64,000 nucleotides of DNA from Pusillimonas sp. T7-7 (GTDB lineage: Bacteria; Pseudomonadota; Gammaproteobacteria; Burkholderiales; Burkholderiaceae_B). This document shows, piece by piece, positions 19,578-28,756 of the stretch. The stretch covers positions 2,356,001 to 2,420,000 of the forward strand of contig NC_015458.1 in NCBI RefSeq assembly GCF_000209655.1, read 5' to 3'. Every line of letters begins with the position of its first letter. Position 1 is the first letter of the stretch. A model generated the notes under the pieces. That model was not told the origin of the DNA. It was given only the letters and a program-made list of their open reading frames with translations, and did not search any database. The translations under genes and the position numbers were made by a program.

Positions 19578-19949
19578 ATGCCCGAAGTTGATCACGCCAC
19601 CATCAATCGCAACTTGATTCTCATCGTGCCCAAGCAAGCGGCGCTGGACTGGATCAGGAGTGTTGATTCACAACCGATTGAGGGGCTTACCTTGGACGAG
19701 CTGCGCCAAGAACAAGAGGTCTACCTTATATCGCCGGACATCATTAACACGCCTGAGCAGGCCGAGCAATGGGCGCTCCAGCGCTTTAGCGTATTGTTTG
19801 CGTCTTTTTTGGACAGCTGGTTCACTGACCAGGCACTTTGGCCCAAGCGTCGCACTCGCAAGATGTTCCTAGAGTGGTTTGAAGTGCAATACCACTCGAC
19901 CATCTGGGATCTTTCAACAGCCCCTCTTGAGCACGAAGAGTGGAATTGA
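19578..19949 (+). CDS. Passenger hypothetical protein of the second IS66 element
   Basis: 123 residues with no domain I recognise: MPEVDHATINRNLILIVPKQ, then a Pro/Asp-rich middle and a C-terminal RTRKMFLEWFEVQYHSTIWD segment. It is acidic and soluble-looking, with no signal or membrane segment. It lies between the two reconstructed ends of the outer IS66 and converges on its tnpC, so it belongs to the element rather than to the host. Some IS66 members carry one extra ORF; its role is unknown. Confidence 0.7.
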   Translation: MPEVDHATINRNLILIVPKQAALDWIRSVDSQPIEGLTLDELRQEQEVYLISPDIINTPEQAEQWALQRFSVLFASFLDSWFTDQALWPKRRTRKMFLEWFEVQYHSTIWDLSTAPLEHEEWN

Positions 19950-19967
19950 GCAACCGCTGTCCGGTAC

Positions 19968-21543
19968 TTAAAGCGCGACGTTCCAGGGCAGCAGCTCGTC
20001 AACCCGGTTCACCGGATGGTCGGCGATCACGCTCAAGACGTGGCGCAGGTACGCTTGGGGATTGATATCGTTCAATTTGGCTGTGCCAAGTAGGCTGTAC
20101 ATCGTGGCCGCGCGTTCACCGCCCGCGTCGGACCCCAGAAACAGGTAGTTTTTCCTGCCCAGGGCTACCCCGCGCAACGCTCGCTCGGCGGTATTGTTGT
20201 CGATCTCAATGCGCCCATCGTCCAGATAACGCACCAGTGCCTGCCACTGATTCATGGCATAAGCGATGGCGTCGGCCGTATTCGATTTGCGCGAGATGGT
20301 CGTCAACTGTTCGCGCAGCCAGGCATGCAGCGCGATGGCGAGGGGCTTGGCGTGTTCCTGGCGAACCCTTCGCCGTACGTCCGCTGGGCTACCGCGGATG
20401 CTGGACTCAATCTTGTAGAGGGCGGCGATCCGATCAAGCACGTGCGTCGTAATGGGCGTGGCACTTTTAACGTGGATGTCGTAGAACTTACGTCGGGCGT
20501 GCGCCCAGCATCCGGCCTCTAGCACACGGCCTGATTCATAAATCTTGTCGTACCCGGCAAACGCATCGGCCTGTAGGATACCGATGTAATCCTTCAGGTG
20601 CGTTTGCGGGTGGATGCCGCGCCGATCGGGCGAGTAACGTATCCACATGGCCGGCGCTGTCGTATCGCCACTGGGCCGATCATCACGAGCATAGACCCAC
20701 AGGCGCGCCTGGCGTGTCTTGCCAGTGCCCGGCGCAAGTACGTTGATCGGGGTATCGTCCGTATGCAGTTTGTCGGCGCTAAAGACGTGGCGGCGTAGCG
20801 CCTCCAGTAAAGGGCGCAGCAATTGGTGCACCCCACCGACCCAGTCACCGACGGTGCTCTCACTTAAACTCACGTTCTCGCGCTCGTAGATCTGGCACTG
20901 GCGGTACAGCGGTTGATGGTCCAGATATTTGCTGACCATGACATGGCTCAATAGCCCTGGCCCCGCGAAGCTGCGGGCAATGGGGCGGCTGGGCGCGGGC
21001 GCTTGCGCCATCCGCTCGCAACAACTGCACGCCAGGCGTGGGCGCACATGGCGAACGATTCTAAAGCTGGCCGGCACGTGTTCCAGCACATTGCTCACGT
21101 CCTCGCCCAAGCGCGTCCACGCGCCGCCGCAGTCGGGGCAGGCAGACTCCTTGGGAAGATGTTCATGCACCTCGCACGGTAAGTGCTCTGGTAATGGCCG
21201 ACGCTGCGGCGCGGGGCGCGAGGCAGGCGCTTGGGCCGATTCAATGCTTTGCGCGCGTTCGCCCTGGTTAATGTGCAGCTCTTCGAGTTCGAGCTGCAAT
21301 TGATCGATTTGGCCCGCAAGCTTCTCAGACTTCTGGCCGAACAAGGCGCGCCGTAGTTTATCGAGCAACAGCGTCAGACGGGCAAATTTCTTGTTGATCG
21401 CCCTGCTTATCCTGACGCAGGGCTTCGCGCTCTACCTGCCACGCCGCGCGCTCTTGCTCGAAGGCATCGATCTGGGCGGATTTGGCCGACAGCAACGCCT
21501 TCAGGGCGTCGATATTGTCGGGCAGTTGGGTGCGGTTGAGCAT
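19968..21543 (-). pseudogene. tnpC: IS66 tnpC of the second element, frameshifted
   Basis: The start (MLNRTQLPDNIDALKALLSA, from 21543) and the long remainder ([16 protein letters not shown] onward) are in different frames. The break is at 21384-21386, where the coding strand reads GAAATTTGCC; removing one T restores the expected QQEIARLTLLLDKLRR. All later parts, including zinc-finger cysteines and the DDE segments, match the intact copy at 17882-19474. The element is probably immobile unless supplied with TnpC from its neighbour, or the extra T is a sequence error. Confidence 0.85.
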
Positions 21544-21634
21544 GGCCGTCATTATACTAAATAACGACTGTTTCCTCTATGAATAAAAGGCTGGAAGACC
21601 AATAAAAATGCGGCTCTCAAGCGTTTTATTAACA

Positions 21635-21979
21635 CTAGACCTGAGTCGGTTTATGCGTGCGAGCGGGCCGACGCCAGTCGATCCCCTCGAGCAGCATCGA
21701 TAGCTGCGCGGGGGTCAGATGCACGGCTCCTGATTCGGCGCTGGGCCACACGAAATGACCGTGCTCCAAGCGCTTTGCCAGCAGACACATGCCGTCGCCA
21801 CTCCACCACAGCACCTTGATGCGATCGCCCTTGCGCCCACGAAAGACAAACACATGACCGCTAAAGGGATCCTCAAGCAGCGTGGCCTGCACCGTTGCCG
21901 CCAGGCCATCGAAGCCACGACGCATATCGGTTGCACCGGCTGCCAGCCAGACCCGGGTTCCTGCCGGTAAGCCGATCAT
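21635..21979 (-). CDS. tnpB: IS66 family TnpB accessory protein (second element)
   Basis: 114 residues, nearly the same as the inner copy ([37 protein letters not shown]). Its start overlaps the tnpA stop by four bases. Confidence 0.95.
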   Translation of the reverse strand: MIGLPAGTRVWLAAGATDMRRGFDGLAATVQATLLEDPFSGHVFVFRGRKGDRIKVLWWSGDGMCLLAKRLEHGHFVWPSAESGAVHLTPAQLSMLLEGIDWRRPARTHKPTQV

Positions 21980-22374
21980 TCTCGTAGCGCCTGAATGAGG
22001 CAGCGTAACGTAGGCAAGTCTGCTGCGCCATGGATCACGACACGCGCGGCTGGGAAGATCAGTTCGACGCCAGAGATCGCCGGCCTATCTTGCCCGTCAA
22101 TTATCTTGGCCGGTTGGCGCGGTGTGGATACCGGTGGCGCCGCTATCTGCACCGGCAGCAGCAACGGCCCTTGGCTAATTGGGCCGAAGTCGCCACGCCG
22201 ATACTGCCAGCGCCAATTGTGCAATTGGTTGGCATTGATGCCGTGCGCCAACGCAACCCGTGCGATCGACGCGCCAGCGGACATCGATTCCTGCACGACC
22301 TGACGTTTGTACTCGACCGGATAGCGGCGTCGGGGGCTCTGCGAGGAACTCACTACACAAAGAGAATCGCTCAT
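21976..22374 (-). CDS. tnpA: IS66 family TnpA (second element)
   Basis: About 132 residues from the ATG at 22374; an upstream ATG at 22410 would add twelve. The HTH region reads [20 protein letters not shown] and [14 protein letters not shown]. It is clearly diverged from the inner copy's TnpA, which shows that the two IS66 elements are different lineages. Confidence 0.88.
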   Translation of the reverse strand: MSDSLCVVSSSQSPRRRYPVEYKRQVVQESMSAGASIARVALAHGINANQLHNWRWQYRRGDFGPISQGPLLLPVQIAAPPVSTPRQPAKIIDGQDRPAISGVELIFPAARVVIHGAADLPTLRCLIQALRE

Positions 22375-22464
22375 GAAAATACGTGTACATCTCAAAAAAT
22401 ACATGGACACGTATCTTGATGAGATTTAACCGAGACTTCTAGACGGTACAGGGCGGGCCGTTAC

Positions 22465-22590
22465 GAAACTATGTCCAGATCATCGTTGACCAGCCACGAC
22501 GTGCGCCGCACCAATCCTACCGAATCTCCGTCCACGCTCGACCACCTGAGCATAGTTTCAATCTGCGCATAGGGGTCGATTTCTGCCGAT
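22465..22590 (-). pseudogene. Gene fragment truncated by the IS66 right end
   Basis: The minus strand reads EIDPYAQIETMLRWSSVDGD and about 20 more residues, then a TAA contributed partly by the IS66 terminus. The family is not recognised. The IS insertion supplies the stop, so the fragment is what remains of a host gene. Confidence 0.4.
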
Positions 22591-22607
22591 CACCTTAGGC
22601 AGCAGTC

Positions 22608-22754
22608 GGCCGAGGCTGTGTGAAAACTCACCGAACTAATGAAAACAAGGGTCTTCGACCCTTAGTGATCTCAGAAGAATCGCTCCTAGGCCGATCTGAG
22701 AGGTCGCCTTTCTGCCTCGGCAGATGCGTGATGCGTTTTCACACAGCCTCGGCC
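22608..22754. mobile_element. MITE-like element with perfect 20-bp terminal inverted repeats
   Basis: The first 20 bases (GGCCGAGGCTGTGTGAAAAC) are the exact reverse complement of the last 20. The 107-base interior has no ORF and includes a small hairpin, AAGGGTCTTCGACCCTT. The GGCTGTGTGAAAAC core resembles ends of IS5- or IS1182-type elements, so this could be a non-autonomous derivative. No obvious target duplication is visible. The right end lies about 30 bases beyond the stop of the sulfatase gene. Confidence 0.75.
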
Positions 22755-22785
22755 AGAACCGGACGTTGGTACTGACAAGAGAGCG

Positions 22786-24348
22786 TTAGACGGGATGATC
22801 GGGTGGCTTGGGCGCCACATAGGGATAGCGCGCCAATCCCTTGGCGGTGGTGGCGGAGGCGGAGCCGCCGCTGCGAACAAACTGCTGCGTCACGTCCTGG
22901 CGCGGCTCATGATCCCAAGCGGGAAAGCCGGTGGCGAGCCGCGTGCGCTGAATAAACATGCGTTGGCGCGAGCTATGCTCGATCTGAGCCTTGAGTTCGT
23001 CTTTCGACCAGTTGGCCCTGATCAGACCAAGCAACTCAGCTTCGATTTGTATATGGTTCGGATTACCCGCCAGATTCACGGTCTCATCAGGGTCTTGCGA
23101 CAGATTGAACATCTGGCCCGGATCATCGTCGCAATAAATGTATTTCCAGCCTGCTTTGCAGACCATCAGACAGGGACTAAAGGCACCGTCGGCCGCCATT
23201 TCGGCAAATACCGGCCGACCTGCCGCAAGCCTTGCCTGACCGCGCATTTCGCCCAACAGGCTGATGCCTTCCTGATGTGCCACCGCTTCCACCTGATGTC
23301 CGGAATCGCTGCCGAGCTCGACCAGCGTCGGAAGTAAATCCAGCAGCGACACAGGAGCGGCGATCCTGCTTGCGTGCTGACCTGGCAGGGCGATAACTAA
23401 TGGAATGCGCATCGCGCCCTCGAACAAGGTCCATTTGTACCAGAGACCGCGTTCACCAAGCATATCCCCATGATCCGAAGTGAAGACGATGGCGGTCTGG
23501 TCGCTCAACCCCATGACGTCAAGCGCTTCGAGCAGCTTGCCGACTTGCCGATCAACGTAGCTGATCATTGCGTAATAGGCATGACGCGAGCGGCGCACAT
23601 CTTCAGCCATGATATCGTACTCGTCGAAATGATAGATGTCGCGCAGGCGATTGCTATGCGGATCCATTTCCGCGCGGCTCTGAGGCGCCACGCGCGGCAT
23701 GTCGATGCTGTCGGAGTCGTAGAGGTCTAAGTATTCCTGTGGGATCACATAGGGATTGTGAGGGTGAGTCAACGACACCGTCAGGAATAGTGGAGCGGCG
23801 TCGCGCTTGCGCCCATGGGCGTAAATCTTTTGCACCGCTCTGAAGGTGACCTCATCGTCGTAGTCGAGCTGCAGGCTGCGGCCACAGGCGCCCGACTCGA
23901 CCACGCTGCGCAGGTTCAGCTTGGTGGCAGCCACCGGAATGGCTTGCTGCCAGTCCACTGTCCAACCGAAATCCGAAGGGTAGATGTCGGTGGTCAGCCG
24001 TTCCTGGTAACCATGCAATTGCTCGGGTCCGATAAAGTGCATCTTGCCGGACAGACTGGTTTCGTAGCCGAGCGCGCTCAGGTAATAGGGGATAGTGGGC
24101 GCCTGGGCCGGGAATTCGCAGGCATTGTCATACACGCCGACACGGCTGGCGAGCCGGCCGATCATCATCGATGCCCGTGAGGGAGCGCACAGCGGAAAGT
24201 TGCAATAGCTGCGTTCAAATAGCGAGCCGCGCGCAACTAGCGCGTCGATGTTGGGTGTCTTACACACCGAGTTGCCGTAGGCGCGCAGCGCCGTTGCTGT
24301 CAGCTGATCGGCCATGATCATCAAGATATTGAGTCTGCTAGACATCAT
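22786..24348 (-). CDS. betC: Choline-sulfatase-like sulfatase
   Basis: 520 residues. The sulfatase signature LCAPSRASMMIGR places the Cys to be converted to formylglycine at residue 54. ILMIMADQLT gives the N-terminal metal-binding Asp, and TSDHGDMLGERGLW the downstream metal site. The segment LSGKMHFIGPEQLHGYQERL and LTTDIYPSDFGW are typical of choline-sulfatase. The C-terminal block with TRLATGFPAWDHEP fits the choline-sulfatase tail domain. The likely reaction is hydrolysis of choline-O-sulfate or a related ester to an alcohol plus sulfate. There is no signal peptide, so it is cytoplasmic. It is the last gene of a four-gene operon and has no betA/betB beside it, so another sulfate ester is possible. 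Confidence 0.85.
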   Translation of the reverse strand: MMSSRLNILMIMADQLTATALRAYGNSVCKTPNIDALVARGSLFERSYCNFPLCAPSRASMMIGRLASRVGVYDNACEFPAQAPTIPYYLSALGYETSLSGKMHFIGPEQLHGYQERLTTDIYPSDFGWTVDWQQAIPVAATKLNLRSVVESGACGRSLQLDYDDEVTFRAVQKIYAHGRKRDAAPLFLTVSLTHPHNPYVIPQEYLDLYDSDSIDMPRVAPQSRAEMDPHSNRLRDIYHFDEYDIMAEDVRRSRHAYYAMISYVDRQVGKLLEALDVMGLSDQTAIVFTSDHGDMLGERGLWYKWTLFEGAMRIPLVIALPGQHASRIAAPVSLLDLLPTLVELGSDSGHQVEAVAHQEGISLLGEMRGQARLAAGRPVFAEMAADGAFSPCLMVCKAGWKYIYCDDDPGQMFNLSQDPDETVNLAGNPNHIQIEAELLGLIRANWSKDELKAQIEHSSRQRMFIQRTRLATGFPAWDHEPRQDVTQQFVRSGGSASATTAKGLARYPYVAPKPPDHPV

Positions 24349-24378
24349 TTTCCTTATGGACTTATTGACGGAATGGGC

Positions 24379-25395
24379 TTAGTTGGCGGCGGCACCTGAG
24401 GCGCGTACAGCCTTTTCCCAGGACTGCATTTCGTCATTCATGAAGCGGGAAAAGTCTGCCCCGTTCATCGTCTGAGGCGAGAGTCCGAGTGTCGCGAGAC
24501 GCTCACCGATCGGAGCCGATGCCATGGCTTCAGCGGTGGCTTTCTCGAGACGCTTGAGCACTGCTGGCGGCGTACCGACAGGAGCGAGCAGTGCAAACCA
24601 TGCCGAGACGTCATAATTGACGACACCGACCTCTTGTAGCGAGGGCACGTCAGGCAACGACTTGTCGCGCGTTTTGGTGGTGACGGCAAGAGCCCTGAGC
24701 TTACCCGACTTGATGTAGGGCAAGGACAACGAAAGGCCATTGAACATCATCGCCGTCTGGCCTCCGAGCAGGTCGGTGGTGGCGGGCGCGATGCCTTTAT
24801 AGGGGACGTGAAGCAGATCTAGTCCGGTGGTGGTCTTGAAGATCTCTCCGGCCAGATGATTGGCCGACCCGACACCGCCTGAACCATAGGCAAGACTAGC
24901 CTTGCTGCTCTTGCCGTAAGCGATCAATTCGGCGACCGAATTGACTGGCACGGAGGGGTGGACCACCAGCACCAGTGGGGTAGTGGCGAGCAGGCCAATA
25001 GGGCTGAAGTCCGCTACCGGATCGAAGGGTAACTGCTTGAACAGATACGGGTTGATTGCGAGCGGGCCGACATAGCCGAGCAGCAAGGTGTAGCCGTCGG
25101 CCGGGGCCTTGGCGACAGCATCAGTACCGATGTTGCCCCCGTTCCCTGGCTGGTTCACGACCAGCACAGTGCCCTTCAAGCGTTCGGCTAGGCCATTGCC
25201 GACAAGGCGACCGAGAATGTCGGCGGGTCCTCCGGCTGCGAAAGGCACAATAATTCTGATCGGCTTCGTCGGGTATTCGTAGGCAGCGAAAGTGAGTGCC
25301 GGTATCAGCCCAAGTCCAAGCCAGACTGTCAGTTTGACGAGGTGGCGTGCGAATCTGGCTTGTATCGATGTTCCCTTGTTCAAGTTGCTTTGCAT
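24379..25395 (-). CDS. Bug/TctC-family periplasmic solute-binding protein
   Basis: 338 residues with a signal peptide (hydrophobic LTVWLGLGLIPALTFA after a basic N-terminus). The mature part opens YPTKPIRIIVPFAAGGPADI, the defining start of Bug proteins of tripartite tricarboxylate transporters. Family members bind small carboxylates or related anions and pass them to the TctA/TctB membrane parts, which are not nearby. AGGAGAC precedes the ATG. It sits between the sulfatase and aldehyde dehydrogenase genes, so its ligand may be the sulfate ester or a product of this pathway. Confidence 0.93.
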   Translation of the reverse strand: MQSNLNKGTSIQARFARHLVKLTVWLGLGLIPALTFAAYEYPTKPIRIIVPFAAGGPADILGRLVGNGLAERLKGTVLVVNQPGNGGNIGTDAVAKAPADGYTLLLGYVGPLAINPYLFKQLPFDPVADFSPIGLLATTPLVLVVHPSVPVNSVAELIAYGKSSKASLAYGSGGVGSANHLAGEIFKTTTGLDLLHVPYKGIAPATTDLLGGQTAMMFNGLSLSLPYIKSGKLRALAVTTKTRDKSLPDVPSLQEVGVVNYDVSAWFALLAPVGTPPAVLKRLEKATAEAMASAPIGERLATLGLSPQTMNGADFSRFMNDEMQSWEKAVRASGAAAN

Positions 25396-25464
25396 CAGTG
25401 TCTCCTTTTTCGGTGTTAAGTGCGTATCAGATCGGTGCGTTTCATTTTTTTCTCTTGCCGGATT

Positions 25465-26937
25465 TCAGATGGGTAACCTGCTAACGAACTTCGTGCTCAG
25501 ATAGGCGCTCAATCCTTCGGTGCCACCCTCCGAACCATAGCCACTTTGTTTGATGCCTCCAAACGGGGCCTCAGCAACCGAGATCGCCAGATTGTTGATG
25601 CCGACCATGCCGGCTGCGAGTTCATGCGCGGCACGCGTCATAGTTAGTGCCGAGCGCGTGAAGGCAAATGCAGCGAGGCCGAAGGGCAGGCCGTTGGCGC
25701 GTGTCATGGCTTCGTCAAAGCTGTCGAAAGCGGCTACGGGCGCAATGGGGCCAAAGGTCTCGTCGCACATGGCGAGCGCGCTGTCGGCAACCTCGGCAAG
25801 AACGGTAGGCTGGAAAAAATACCCCGGCCCCGCGCCGCGATGGCCGCCGGTCACGAGGCGGGCACCTTGTGAGAGGGCGTCCTCGACAAATTTCTCCATG
25901 GCATCGACACGGCGTGGACTGGCCAGTGGACCCATGGTCGTGGCGGCATCGGCGCCATTGCCCAATACGAGTTTTTCGGCTGCTTCGCTGAAGGCTGCGA
26001 CAAAGCGCGCGTAGACGCCGCGCTGTACATAAAAGCGCGATGGAGCAACGCACACCTGACCGGCATTGCGAAAGCGGCCGGCGGCGCAAATTGCCGCGGC
26101 GCTCTCGACATCGGCGTCGTCAAAAACCACCACCGGGGCATGGCCACCAAGCTCCAGGGTGCAGCGCTTCAGGCCATGCTGCGATGCCATTGCTGCCAAA
26201 TGTCGCCCGACGGCGATCGATCCGGTAAACGAGATCTTGCGGATCGCCGGATGCCGCACCAGCGCTTCCGATACGTCCGATGGAACACCGAAAACCAGGT
26301 TCAGAACACCTGCCGGCAAGCCGGCATCAATGCATGCGCGCACCAGTTCGACGCAGGTGGCGGGGGTTTCTTCCGAGGCCTTGATGATGCACGAACAGCC
26401 AGCGGCAATCGCCCCGGCTATTTTTCGTGCCGGTGTCAATGCTGGAAAATTCCAGGGAGTGAAGGCCACTACCGGACCAATCGGTTCCAGCTCGACCGAT
26501 TGCACCACGCCTGACTGACGCGCGGGAATGATACGGCCATACAGCCTTCGCGTTTCTTCCGCATACCATTCGAAGACGTCGATCGCGGCGCCCAGTTCAA
26601 GCCGTGCTTCAGCCAGTGTCTTGCCCTGCTCAAGCGTGAGAACCTGGCTGATCAGGCCGCTGCGCTGGCGCAGCAGGCTGGCCGCCTCCATCAGGACACG
26701 GCGCCGCTCAATAGCGCTGGTTTGTGACCAGATCACAAAACCCTTGGAGGCAGCCTCCACCGCCGCCTCCAGATCCCGCTGCGTGGCATGCGGCAAGAGT
26801 CCCAAGACCTCACCATTGGCAGGATTGAAGACTGACTCGGTAATGTCGCCGGTGCCGGCAGACCACTCGCCGTTGATATACAGGCCGAGGTGTGCAAAGC
26901 GTTTACTAGCCGCTTGCAGGGTGCTGGATTGACTCAT
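25465..26937 (-). CDS. NAD(P)-dependent aldehyde dehydrogenase, succinate-semialdehyde dehydrogenase-like
   Basis: 490 residues, standard ALDH length. The general base lies in TLELGGHAPVVVFDDADVE (about residue 258), the catalytic Cys in NAGQVCVAPSRFYVQ (about 292), and the cofactor site includes FTPWNFPALTPARKIA and FTGSIAVGRHLAAMA. The pattern is closest to GabD-like semialdehyde dehydrogenases. The substrate is not determined; in this operon it may oxidise an aldehyde derived from the sulfatase product. AGGAG lies seven bases before the ATG. Confidence 0.92.
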   Translation of the reverse strand: MSQSSTLQAASKRFAHLGLYINGEWSAGTGDITESVFNPANGEVLGLLPHATQRDLEAAVEAASKGFVIWSQTSAIERRRVLMEAASLLRQRSGLISQVLTLEQGKTLAEARLELGAAIDVFEWYAEETRRLYGRIIPARQSGVVQSVELEPIGPVVAFTPWNFPALTPARKIAGAIAAGCSCIIKASEETPATCVELVRACIDAGLPAGVLNLVFGVPSDVSEALVRHPAIRKISFTGSIAVGRHLAAMASQHGLKRCTLELGGHAPVVVFDDADVESAAAICAAGRFRNAGQVCVAPSRFYVQRGVYARFVAAFSEAAEKLVLGNGADAATTMGPLASPRRVDAMEKFVEDALSQGARLVTGGHRGAGPGYFFQPTVLAEVADSALAMCDETFGPIAPVAAFDSFDEAMTRANGLPFGLAAFAFTRSALTMTRAAHELAAGMVGINNLAISVAEAPFGGIKQSGYGSEGGTEGLSAYLSTKFVSRLPI

Positions 26938-26950
26938 GATGTGCTCCTGT

Positions 26951-27625
26951 TCATGATTTCAGTGTGTTTCGCGTCGGCATGCCGTGCTGGCGTAAGCTCC
27001 ACAGCAAGGTGTCGAGCCGATCCTGGCCAAAAAAAGCTTCGCCTTCGAAAGCGAAGGTCGGCACCCCCCAGTGACCGGCGCTGCGCAGTGCTTCGTGGTT
27101 GCTTTCGATGATGGCTTCATGCAAGGCGGAATCAACGGCGATGGTGCGTTCCATATCCGCCAGGTCGAGTCCGGCGCGCTTGGCTGCAGCCTCAAGATGG
27201 CCGTCTTGATGCCAATCGTTAACGGCGCCGCTCCAGAGCAGGCGGCTGATTTCGTCAATAAAGGCGAGGCCGCAACCGCGTCGCACTGCTTCGATGCCAA
27301 GGTGCGTTAAGTGGCGGATGTAAGGCTGTTCTTCGGCAACTTCAAGAGTAATCGGATCTTGTACGATCGGATCGGGAGTCGGGCGCCGGAAGGGCAGGCC
27401 GAGTTGCTCCGCGACTCGTGCGCTGTCGATCATGAAGTAGGGGCGTGCAAGTGGATTTTTGCGCAGCAGGGTGAAATGCCCCGGTCGACGTATCGCCAAT
27501 GGATATACGATTCTAAGGTCCCATTCAAGCGCGTACTCGCGCTCCATGGACAGCATCCGCGCTACCGAGAGATAGCTATACGGACTGCGAAAAGACCAGT
27601 AGGCCTGAACAATGTAATTAGACAT
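26951..27625 (-). CDS. DsbA-family 2-hydroxychromene-2-carboxylate isomerase-like protein
   Basis: 224 residues. VQAYWSFRSPYSYLSVARML is the N-terminal thioredoxin-fold signature of HCCA isomerases, with the catalytic Ser in SFRSPYSY. The tail GHWGVPTFAFEGEAFFGQDRLD is the conserved cis-Pro region. The family performs glutathione-dependent isomerisation in naphthalene-type degradation, but many members have other, unknown substrates. The ATG at 27625 is chosen because GGAA lies at a good distance; the frame extends to 27652. First gene of the operon, divergent from the LysR gene. Confidence 0.88.
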   Translation of the reverse strand: MSNYIVQAYWSFRSPYSYLSVARMLSMEREYALEWDLRIVYPLAIRRPGHFTLLRKNPLARPYFMIDSARVAEQLGLPFRRPTPDPIVQDPITLEVAEEQPYIRHLTHLGIEAVRRGCGLAFIDEISRLLWSGAVNDWHQDGHLEAAAKRAGLDLADMERTIAVDSALHEAIIESNHEALRSAGHWGVPTFAFEGEAFFGQDRLDTLLWSLRQHGMPTRNTLKS

Positions 27626-27632
27626 CGGGGAA

Positions 27633-27702
27633 ATTCCGTAGAGTTGAAACAACTAGACATAAGAGTACGCCTGCGAGGTGATTCCGTATAATTGAATTAT
27701 TT
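27633..27702. promoter_or_regulatory. Two direct repeats in the LysR/operon divergent region
   Basis: ATTCCGTA followed by xAxTTGAA occurs at 27633 and again at 27681, 48 bases apart. One copy overlaps the ribosome site of the isomerase gene, and the other includes a TATAAT (27687-27692). Such spaced repeats between divergent genes suggest LysR-binding sites. Confidence 0.4.
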
Positions 27703-27779
27703 GATAGTGTGATTCCCTTTTGGTATTGTGCCTAGGCAAGCGCTTGGCAATACTCAGGGCTCGCTTCAGGGAGAGGTTC

Positions 27780-28739
27780 ATGACACAAACTCTTCGTCCG
27801 GCCTGGCTACTGCGCAGCCGCCTGAAGATTCGGCAGCTACAGTTGCTGTCATCGCTTGGCGAGACCGGGAACCTGCATCGTTCTGCGGTACAGCTTTCAA
27901 TGGCGCAGCCAACCGCGACCAAGCTCTTGCAACAACTGGAAGCCGTGCTTGAGGTCGAGTTGTTCGAGCGCTCCAAACGTGGCATGGCACCGACGACCCA
28001 TGGGCTCGCAATGATTCGTCATGCGCGCTGCTTGCTGGCCGATCTCGATGCCGCGCGCGACGAAATGCACGCGCTGTCCGAAGGTTCCTCAGGCACGCTG
28101 ACTGTTGGCATTATGGTTTCAAGCGCCTCGACCATTCTGCCGCGGGCGATTGCCGAGCTTGCCTGCAGTCATTCACATTTGCGCATCGCCGTTAAGGAAG
28201 GCACGCACGCCATGCTGATCGCATCTATCCAGCGAGGCGACATGGATTTCGCGCTCGGCCGCGTGATGCACGGCGCGGGGATGGAATATCTCAATTACGA
28301 ATTGCTCTACATGGAAGAATATTGCGTTGTCAGTGGTGTTGGTCATCCATTGGCGGCGCGCCGCCAGTTGAGCCTGCATATGATTACGGAGCAGCGCTGG
28401 GTTCTGCCGCCATCGTCCATGCCTTTGCGCCAGCGCTTCGATACTATGTTATTAGCAGAGCTTGGGCGTCGCCCACGCAACGTGCTCGAATCGGTGTCGT
28501 TGCTGTTCAATCTGCAACTTCTGCAGGAGGGTAATATGCTGGCGCTCATGCCGGTGGAAATCGCCCGGCATTTCGCGGCCAGTAAGCAACTGCGTATTTT
28601 GCCAGTGCCGCTCGATGGGTTTTTCGGCCCTGTGGGATTGATCACACGCGGCGGTCGGCGGTTGTCGCCTGCAGCCCAGACGCTGGTCGATGAGCTCAAG
28701 CGCATTGCCGGCGATAGTGGCTGGCACGCTAAGCGATGA
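27780..28739 (+). CDS. LysR-family transcriptional regulator of the sulfatase operon
   Basis: 319 residues from the ATG at 27780, which has GGGAGAGG upstream; a longer frame begins at 27720. The N-terminal winged HTH reads LSSLGETGNLHRSAVQLSMA then PTATKLLQQLEAVLEVELFE. The effector domain runs from about residue 95 (GTLTVGIMVSSASTILPRAI). The GbpR/CbbR-like RPAWLLRSRLKIRQLQL start is seen in regulators of sugar and aromatic degradation. It is transcribed away from the operon, the usual layout for a LysR activator and its target. Confidence 0.92.
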   Translation: MTQTLRPAWLLRSRLKIRQLQLLSSLGETGNLHRSAVQLSMAQPTATKLLQQLEAVLEVELFERSKRGMAPTTHGLAMIRHARCLLADLDAARDEMHALSEGSSGTLTVGIMVSSASTILPRAIAELACSHSHLRIAVKEGTHAMLIASIQRGDMDFALGRVMHGAGMEYLNYELLYMEEYCVVSGVGHPLAARRQLSLHMITEQRWVLPPSSMPLRQRFDTMLLAELGRRPRNVLESVSLLFNLQLLQEGNMLALMPVEIARHFAASKQLRILPVPLDGFFGPVGLITRGGRRLSPAAQTLVDELKRIAGDSGWHAKR

Positions 28740-28756
28740 TTTGAAGTCGACCTCTT

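Larger units (their letters stand above)
16878..22464 (-). mobile_element. Second IS66-family element (minus orientation), interrupted by the inner IS66 copy
   Basis: The right terminus at 22464 reads, on the minus strand, GTAACGGCCCGCCCTGTACC. The left terminus is inferred to be the GTAAGCGCCCGGCGAACACC at 16878, which matches it imperfectly over about 27 bases. Removing the inner element and its duplication leaves about 2.97 kb with tnpA, tnpB and tnpC on the minus strand and one passenger ORF on the plus strand. The passenger would start 87 bases from the reconstructed end. Flanking 8-mers (GCAGTTGC and GAAACTAT) do not match, so the element has no visible target duplication, and a later rearrangement is likely. 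Confidence 0.65.
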
